Assembly: GCF_037914945.1 (NCBI RefSeq)
Contig: NZ_CP149787.1
Coordinates: 1,922,001 to 1,986,000 of the forward strand
Direction of reading: 5' to 3'
DNA from: Haloterrigena sp. KLK7
GTDB taxonomy: Archaea; Halobacteriota; Halobacteria; Halobacteriales; Natrialbaceae
Length of the DNA: 64,000 nucleotides
Position 1 is the first letter of the stretch. Each line of letters opens with the position of its first letter. The notes under the pieces are model-generated. The model searched no databases. It saw nothing but the letters and a program-made list of their open reading frames with translations, and was not told the DNA's origin. The position numbers and the translations under genes were made by a program. Shown in pieces: positions 58,474 through 64,000 of this stretch.

Positions 58474-61158
58474 ATGAGTATGGACGCGCCCGAATCCGAG
58501 ACGGAGAGCGATCCCGCGGATAGCGAGCCGACCCTCGAGGGCGGCTACGATCCCGAAGCGGTCGAGAACCGCTGGCAGCGGCGCTGGATCGACGAGGACG
58601 TCTACGCCTACGAGAGCGACGCCGAGCGAGATCCCAACACGGTCTACGCGATCGACACGCCGCCGCCGACGGTCTCCGGAAGCCTGCACATGGGCCACCT
58701 CTACGGCTCGACCCTGCAGGACTTCGCCGCGCGGTTCCAGCGGATGCACGACGGCGACGTGCTCTTCCCCTTCGGCTACGACGACAACGGGATCGCCAGC
58801 GAGCGGCTGACCGAGAAGGAACTCGACATCCGCCATCAGGACTACGAGCGCCGCGAGTTCCAGGAGCTCTGCCGCGAGGTCTGTACGGAGTACGAGGCCG
58901 AATTCACGGAGAAGATGCAGAACCTCGGCACCTCGATCGACTGGAACAACACCTACAAGACGATCGAGCCGCGCGTCCAGCGCGTCTCCCAGCTCTCGTT
59001 CCTCGACCTCTACGAGAAGGGCCGCGAGTACCGCAAGAAGGCGCCCGCGATCTGGTGTCCCGACTGCGAGACGGCCATCTCGCAGGTCGAGATGGAGGAC
59101 GACGAGCGGGGCTCGCACTTCAACGACATCGCGTTCGAACTAGTGGGCGACGACGCGCCGCGCGACGAGTTCGTCATCTCCACGACGCGACCGGAACTCA
59201 TTCCGGCCTGCGTCTCCGTCTTCGTCCACCCCGACGACGAGGAGAATCGGGATCTGGTCGGCGAGACCGCTCGCATCCCGCTCTTCGGTCACGAGGTGCC
59301 GATCATCGAGGACGAGCGCGTCGACATGGAGAAGGGCAGCGGCGTCGTGATGTGCTGTACCTTCGGCGACCAGAACGACATCGAGTGGTACCAGGCCCAC
59401 GACCTGCCGCTCCGCGTCGCGATCGACGAGTCCGCGACGATGACCGACCTCGCCGGCGACTACGAGGGCATGTCCACCGAGGAGGCCCGCGAGGCCATCG
59501 TCGAGGATCTCGACGACGAGGGCTACCTGCGCGACCGCTGGGAGATCACCCACGCGGTTCAGGTCCACGAGCGTTGCGACACGCCCGTCGAATACCGTGT
59601 CTCCAAGCAGTGGTACGTCGAAATTCTCGACCACAAGGAGGAGTACCTCGAGGCCGGCCGGGAGATGGACTGGTACCCCGAGAAGATGTTCAGCCGCTAC
59701 AAGCACTGGATCGAGGGCCTCGAGTGGGACTGGCTGATCTCCCGTCAGCGCGACTCGGGGATCCCGTTCCCGGTCTGGTACTGCGCGGACTGCGACCACG
59801 AGATCATGGCCGAGCGGGAGGAGCTCCCGGTCGACCCGCTCTCGGACGAGCCACCGGTCGACGAGTGTCCCCAGTGCGGGGCCGACGACTTCGTTCCGGA
59901 AGAGGACGTCTTCGACACGTGGGCCACCTCCTCGCTGACCCCGCTCATCAACGCGGGCTGGGACTGGGACGCGGACGCGGAGACGTTCACGATGGACAGT
60001 CCCGAACTGTACCCCTTCGACCTGCGGCCGCAGGGTCACGACATCATCTCGTTCTGGCTGTTCCACACCATCGTCAAGTGCTACGAGCACACCGGCGAGG
60101 TGCCCTTCGACGCGACGATGATCAACGGCCACGTGTTAGACGAGAACCGCGAGAAGATGTCCAAGTCCCGCGGTAACGTGGTCGAGCCCGACGAAGTGCT
60201 CGCGGACTTCCCCGTCGACGCCGTCCGCTTCTGGGCCGCGAGCGCGGCGGTCGGCGACGACTTCCCGTATCAGGAGAAAGACCTCACCGCGGGCGAGAAG
60301 CTCCTGCGCAAGCTCTGGAACGCCTCGAAGCTCGTCGACACGCTCGCGCCGCGAGACCCCGACGAGCCCGAAGACCTCGAGGCGATCGATCGCTGGCTGC
60401 TGGCGGAGCTCGACGACGCCGTCGACGACCTGACCGCCCACCTCGAGGAGTACGAGTTCGCGAAGGCCCGCGACCGACTGCGGACCTTCTTCTGGAACAC
60501 GTTCTGCGACGACTACCTCGAGATCGCCAAGACGCGCGAGGACGAGCCCTCGACGCAGTACGCGCTGCGGACCGCCCACCGCACGTTCCTCGAGCTGTGG
60601 GCGCCATTCCTCCCCCACGCGACCGAGGAGGTCTGGCAGGCCGTCTACGCGGACGACGGTAGCGACCTCGAGGACAGCAGCATCCACGTCCGCGACTGGC
60701 CCAGCCCGCAGGGCCACGCGGCCGACCTCGAGGCTGGCGAGGCCGCGATGGAGGTCATCTCGGCGCTGCGTCGCTACAAGAGCGAGAACCAGCTGCCGCT
60801 GAACGCCGACCTCGAGTCGGTGTCGGTCTACGGTCCCATCGAGGGCTTCGAGGACGCCATCCGGAACGTGATGCACGTGCAGTCGCTGACCGTCCTCGAG
60901 GAGGAACCCGAGGTGACGACCGAGATCGCGTCGATCGACCTCGACTACTCGACGCTCGGGCCGAAGTTCGGGTCGAAGGTCGGCGAAATCGACGCCGGTA
61001 TCGAGAGCGGAGAGTACGAGATCGACGAGAATGCGGGTGTGCTGCGAGTCGCCGGCGAGGAACTCGAGGCCGACCTCTTCGAGGTCGAACGCGAGCGCTC
61101 CTACTCGGGCGACGGCGAGATGATCGAGACCGAGTCGGCGGTCGTCATCCTCGAGTAG
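58474..61158 (+). CDS. valS: Valyl-tRNA synthetase
   Basis: Charges tRNA(Val). 894 residues with the class I motifs HMGH at 72-75 in PPTVSGSLHMGHLYGS and KMSKS at 561-565 in KMSKSRGNVVEPDEVL; both contexts are specific to ValRS. A zinc-ribbon pair (CADCDHEI, CPQCGADDF) lies near 435-480, and the editing domain carries the conserved TTRPELIPACVSVFVHP. The C-terminal anticodon-binding and coiled-coil parts follow. ATG 58474 has a Shine-Dalgarno-like ggtgag four bases upstream; an earlier in-frame ATG at 58366 would add 36 unusual residues and is less likely. Confidence 0.95.
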   Translation: MSMDAPESETESDPADSEPTLEGGYDPEAVENRWQRRWIDEDVYAYESDAERDPNTVYAIDTPPPTVSGSLHMGHLYGSTLQDFAARFQRMHDGDVLFPFGYDDNGIASERLTEKELDIRHQDYERREFQELCREVCTEYEAEFTEKMQNLGTSIDWNNTYKTIEPRVQRVSQLSFLDLYEKGREYRKKAPAIWCPDCETAISQVEMEDDERGSHFNDIAFELVGDDAPRDEFVISTTRPELIPACVSVFVHPDDEENRDLVGETARIPLFGHEVPIIEDERVDMEKGSGVVMCCTFGDQNDIEWYQAHDLPLRVAIDESATMTDLAGDYEGMSTEEAREAIVEDLDDEGYLRDRWEITHAVQVHERCDTPVEYRVSKQWYVEILDHKEEYLEAGREMDWYPEKMFSRYKHWIEGLEWDWLISRQRDSGIPFPVWYCADCDHEIMAEREELPVDPLSDEPPVDECPQCGADDFVPEEDVFDTWATSSLTPLINAGWDWDADAETFTMDSPELYPFDLRPQGHDIISFWLFHTIVKCYEHTGEVPFDATMINGHVLDENREKMSKSRGNVVEPDEVLADFPVDAVRFWAASAAVGDDFPYQEKDLTAGEKLLRKLWNASKLVDTLAPRDPDEPEDLEAIDRWLLAELDDAVDDLTAHLEEYEFAKARDRLRTFFWNTFCDDYLEIAKTREDEPSTQYALRTAHRTFLELWAPFLPHATEEVWQAVYADDGSDLEDSSIHVRDWPSPQGHAADLEAGEAAMEVISALRRYKSENQLPLNADLESVSVYGPIEGFEDAIRNVMHVQSLTVLEEEPEVTTEIASIDLDYSTLGPKFGSKVGEIDAGIESGEYEIDENAGVLRVAGEELEADLFEVERERSYSGDGEMIETESAVVILE

Positions 61159-61499
61159 TCACCTGACGCGGTCCGACGCCCGGGTTCGGTTTCGCGACTC
61201 GCGGTTCTCCGTTCGAAGCACTCGTCGCACGGTTCGGTTCCTCTTTTCGCGACTCGAGCGGTGCGTTTACTGGCGGCCACGGATCGACCGAGCGACCAGC
61301 GGGTCGGAAGACGGGACAGAATTTGGGATATTCCGTAAAACTGCCGTGATCACGTTCCATTACCCGAACCCTCTGGAAATCAGTACGGTGGTAAGGGAAC
61401 GTTTATCGCTCAGGTCGTCTATTCGTCATATGTGCTCTGCTGAAGTCGTTCGTCGCTGCCGAGTCGCCAGGAGCCGTGTAAGCCGAGTACAGAGCACTC
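61159..61499. other. Intergenic region with structured leader
   Basis: No gene is supported in 341 bases. The right end carries a TATA-like gtttatcg (61401-61408), an expected start near 61431, and an 8-base inverted repeat that closes the leader (61432-61439 gtgctctg with 61490-61497 cagagcac) two bases before the ATG. Confidence 0.6.
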
Positions 61500-61877
61500 A
61501 TGACGACAGAGACCTCGAACGTAGACCGTTCGGACCGCATCGCTTCCCTCTCAGTGGACACCGTCTTCGACCTCCTCCACTCGCGACAGCGTCGCGACGC
61601 CCTGACGTATCTCTCCCGGCACGTCGGCGCCGTCCCCCTCGACGAGCTCGTCGCGGGGATCGCGTCTCGGGAGGAGCTGACACCCGAAGCTCTCGAGTCG
61701 ATCGCGTCCGGGTTCCACCACGTACACCTGCCGAAACTGATCGAGACGGCCGTCGTCCGCTACGAGCCGACCACGCGGACGATCGAGCGCCGTCCCGCAG
61801 CGCGGTGTCTCGATCCCTTCCTCGACCTCGCGACCCTCGCCGAGGGCGACTCCGTCCCGCGATCGACGGAGACCTAG
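61500..61877 (+). CDS. DUF7344-like winged-helix protein
   Basis: A 125-residue protein with the haloarchaeal DUF7344 pattern: LSVDTVFDLLHSRQRRDALTYL, then PLDELVAGIASRE and SGFHHVHLPKLIETAVVRYEPTTRTIERR. This is a winged-helix fold and is probably a DNA-binding regulator with unknown target. The family name is from memory. Its stop codon TAG overlaps, in a shared CTAG, the stop of the convergent DUF1405 gene. Confidence 0.82.
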   Translation: MTTETSNVDRSDRIASLSVDTVFDLLHSRQRRDALTYLSRHVGAVPLDELVAGIASREELTPEALESIASGFHHVHLPKLIETAVVRYEPTTRTIERRPAARCLDPFLDLATLAEGDSVPRSTET

Positions 61878-62566
61878 GGCCGGCCGATCCGACCCGCCTC
61901 GCACTTTTTGACGCGGATCGCCATCGCCAGGAAGAGCGCCAGCAGCGCGAACGTCACCTCGCCCGCGGCGACGACGCCCAGCGCGTCCGCGCCGAGGTAC
62001 ATGGGCGTGTCGCGGGCGACCGGAATAATCGTGTGATGGGGTTCGCCGACGATCGGCACGAAGTAGTCGACGATCAGATTGCTCCCGTACCACAGCAGGG
62101 CGACACCGACGCTCCACACCGGGAAGTCCGAGATCCGGTGGAGCACGAGCGCCTGCACGACCATCGCGAGGTGGCTCCAGAAGAGGAACTGGTACATCAG
62201 CGGGTTGAGATAGCTGTAGGCGTCGGCGAACGCGAGCAGCGTGTACGGCGTCCACAGCCCCAGAATGACGTTGCCGAAGAAGGCCAGCGACGTCAGCCAC
62301 GGCTGTTCGTACCCCACCTTCCAGCAGGCGATCGCCAGCGCGATCAGCAGCGTCGCCATCGGGCTGTCGGGCACCCACGGCCACATCACCGCCGCCGTTT
62401 CGCCGAGCTGGGGGCCGTAGTACCAGAATCCGAATACCGTCCCCGCGAGGTTGATCGCGACGACGAGCCACGCGAACCGCAGTCCGAGGTCCTCGAGGGT
62501 CTTCGGAACGGGCGTGAGATAGGCCGGCAGCGGCTCCCGGTCGGGCAGCGTGGACGACGCGAACAT
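61874..62566 (-). CDS. DUF1405 family membrane protein
   Basis: 230 residues with six or so membrane helices. The DUF1405 features are the motif LVVAINLAGTVFGFWYYGPQLGETAAVMWPWVPDSPMATLL (about 33-75) and a repeated Trp/Tyr-rich pattern in later helices. Function is unknown; in Bacillus the family includes YpjA, next to respiratory genes. ATG 62566 is preferred to a codon 33 bases upstream because most relatives begin shortly before the DREPLPAYL segment, but this is not certain. It is divergent from the acetoacetate-decarboxylase-like gene. Confidence 0.85.
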   Translation of the reverse strand: MFASSTLPDREPLPAYLTPVPKTLEDLGLRFAWLVVAINLAGTVFGFWYYGPQLGETAAVMWPWVPDSPMATLLIALAIACWKVGYEQPWLTSLAFFGNVILGLWTPYTLLAFADAYSYLNPLMYQFLFWSHLAMVVQALVLHRISDFPVWSVGVALLWYGSNLIVDYFVPIVGEPHHTIIPVARDTPMYLGADALGVVAAGEVTFALLALFLAMAIRVKKCEAGRIGRP

Positions 62567-62673
62567 CGTTTCGTCCGGCCCGACGAACGGGGCTCGCAAA
62601 ACAGTAGCGGTTGCCGCCCGCCGCGTCTCGTTCGACCCCTGCTACTATTCGTGTCCGACCCGATGGGGCCCGT

Positions 62674-63459
62674 ATGCAACCCTCGTCCGAGGAACGGACC
62701 CGCGTCACCCTCTCGACCGGTCACGAGATCACCCTCCCACTGGAACTCGAGTTCGCGATGGGCGGCGTGACGGTCCTCGCGCGGCGAGACCGGCTCGAGG
62801 CGCTCCTGCCGGACGCGCTGTCCGCGCTCGGCGTCGCACCCGGGATCGGTTGCGTCACGTTCGTCGGGGTTCGGTATCACCGCGTCGGCGGTGAGAGGGG
62901 CGACGACACCGCCCTCGAGCCCTACGACGAGTTCGCGGTCATCGTTCCCGCGGTCCGCGAGGGCCGGGGCGATTCGTCGATCGGCAAACTCGTCGGCGGC
63001 GAAATCGGCGGCTACGTCCACTGGCTTCCCGTCACGACCGACGCGTCGGTCGCGCTCGGTCGCGAAATTTGGGGCTATCCCAAGGAGCGGGCCGGGATCG
63101 GGATCGACGACAGCGCGCTCGCGTTCCAGTGCGTTCTCGACGACGGCGACGTCGATTCCGATTCCGATACCGGGGTGCGCGAACGCGTCCGCCTCGAGGT
63201 CCCCCATCCTCGAACGCGGATCGGGAGCCGCGAGCGCGACTGGACGCTGTGGAGCTACACGACGAAAGACGGTGCCCTGCTGCGCTCGGAAGCCGAGATT
63301 CGCGGGGAGATCGCGCTCGGGACGCCCCTCGGCGCGAGGATCGAACTCGCGTCCGATCTGCGAGCGGACCTAGGCTGTTGGCCCCGGCCGCTCGCGCGCC
63401 TGTACGGGACCCGAGTTCGCGCGCGGTTGCATTCGGGCGAACCGGTCGGCGACGCGTGA
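62674..63459 (+). CDS. Acetoacetate decarboxylase (ADC) family protein
   Basis: 261 residues. The ADC fold signature is present: [13 protein letters not shown], with Lys137 in the position of the Schiff-base lysine, and [16 protein letters not shown] before it. Late strands are [20 protein letters not shown]. Many members of this family do not decarboxylate acetoacetate and act as hydratases or aldolases, so the reaction is open. The ATG at 62674 begins after a taata-free, GC-rich gap of 107 bases. It precedes the pdxS gene by 116 bases on the same strand. Confidence 0.83.
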   Translation: MQPSSEERTRVTLSTGHEITLPLELEFAMGGVTVLARRDRLEALLPDALSALGVAPGIGCVTFVGVRYHRVGGERGDDTALEPYDEFAVIVPAVREGRGDSSIGKLVGGEIGGYVHWLPVTTDASVALGREIWGYPKERAGIGIDDSALAFQCVLDDGDVDSDSDTGVRERVRLEVPHPRTRIGSRERDWTLWSYTTKDGALLRSEAEIRGEIALGTPLGARIELASDLRADLGCWPRPLARLYGTRVRARLHSGEPVGDA

Positions 63460-63575
63460 GACGGCGCGTCCCCGGCGTCGCTGTTCTCTCCCGGCCGACG
63501 CGTCTCGATCCTGTCACGCGTGTGATTCGGACTCGAACGGACACGCGTAAGTGCGGTCGCTCACAACCGCGTACT

Positions 63576-64000
63576 ATGACTGACGAAACCGACACCGATC
63601 TCGAGGAACTCAGACGCGGGACCGACCTCGTCAAGCGCGGCTTCGCCCGGATGCAGAAGGGCGGCGTCATCATGGACGTCGTCAATAAGGAGCAGGCCCG
63701 GATCGCCGAAGACGCCGGCGCGGTCGCCGTGATGGCCCTCGAGGCCGTCCCCGCGGACATCCGCAAGCGGGGCGGCGTCGCCCGGATGGCCGACCCCGCG
63801 GACGTCGAGGCAATCGTCGAGGAGGTTTCGATCCCGGTGATGGGGAAGGCCCGCATCGGCCACACGAAGGAGGCCCAGATCCTCGAGGCCGTCGGCGTCG
63901 ACATGATCGACGAGTCCGAGGTCCTCACCCCCGCCGACGACGCCTACCACATCGACAAGCGCGACTTCACCGCGCCGTTCGTCTGCGGCGCGCGCGACCT
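63576..64000 (+). CDS. pdxS: Pyridoxal 5'-phosphate synthase lyase subunit PdxS (partial, runs off the window)
   Basis: The first 141 residues of PdxS, which builds PLP from ribose 5-phosphate, glyceraldehyde 3-phosphate and ammonia supplied by PdxT. Signatures: [58 protein letters not shown], with Asp34, and [42 protein letters not shown], with Lys91, the residue that bonds the pentose. The reading frame is open to the last base, so the rest lies outside the window; PdxT is not seen. Confidence 0.93.
   Translation, partial: MTDETDTDLEELRRGTDLVKRGFARMQKGGVIMDVVNKEQARIAEDAGAVAVMALEAVPADIRKRGGVARMADPADVEAIVEEVSIPVMGKARIGHTKEAQILEAVGVDMIDESEVLTPADDAYHIDKRDFTAPFVCGARD

Overview
The window is chromosomal DNA from an extremely halophilic archaeon (class Halobacteria). 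The evidence is a GC-rich sequence crowded with CTCGAG/GTCGAC-type words, very acidic proteins, an A-type ATP synthase operon, the proteasome-activating nucleotidase PAN, PGF-CTERM surface proteins, a halobacterial transducer paired with a binding lipoprotein, and promoters whose TATA element lies about 25-30 nt before the start codon (leaderless genes). A member of the Natrialbaceae is my best guess, but that rests on general sequence character only. No rRNA, tRNA, CRISPR array or intact insertion sequence was seen.

Layout. 0.1-12.7 kb is housekeeping: a sulfatase, a PfkB sugar kinase, a nucleoside hydrolase, a CMD-family protein, TruA, a NifU-like Fe-S protein, an M28 peptidase, oligoendopeptidase F, PAN and pyruvoyl-dependent arginine decarboxylase. 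13.1-25.0 kb is energy conversion: the minus-strand A-type ATP synthase operon H-I-K-E-C-F-A-B (24.7-17.0 kb), with subunit D displaced to 13.6-14.3 kb beyond an acyl-CoA ligase, a Zn-ribbon protein and a small membrane protein. 25-37.5 kb is the cell-surface region: a methyltransferase, a pilin-like protein, an S-layer glycoprotein, a large secreted subtilase with PGF-CTERM anchor, a divergent pair made of a secreted protein and a membrane-spanning winged-helix regulator, and a lipoprotein. 37.7-46.2 kb holds a radical SAM protein, a DUF373 membrane protein, a zinc alcohol dehydrogenase, a polyprenyl diphosphate synthase and a chemoreceptor/binding-lipoprotein operon. 47-54.7 kb holds ETF alpha/beta, a TRAM protein, a metallo-beta-lactamase-fold hydrolase, a Tfx regulator, an alkaline-phosphatase-fold protein and a CARF-like winged-helix regulator. 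54.7-64 kb holds an RND exporter, ValRS, a DUF7344-like regulator, a DUF1405 membrane protein, an acetoacetate-decarboxylase-family protein and the start of PdxS at the window edge.

Non-coding structure is unusually rich. A dispersed intergenic repeat with conserved ends and a variable, hairpin-rich middle occurs four times (two copies head to head at 2.7-3.1 kb, others at 12.8 and 30.5 kb). Perfect hairpins with three-base loops sit in several gene 3' flanks, with three in a row just after PAN. An 83-bp nested palindrome lies before valS. The best candidate for an undescribed system is the divergent pair at 33.9-36.6 kb: a secreted coiled-coil protein and a protein with an extracellular domain, one membrane helix and a cytoplasmic winged helix, next to the surface protease and S-layer gene. 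A direct link from envelope sensing to transcription is an inference, not shown.
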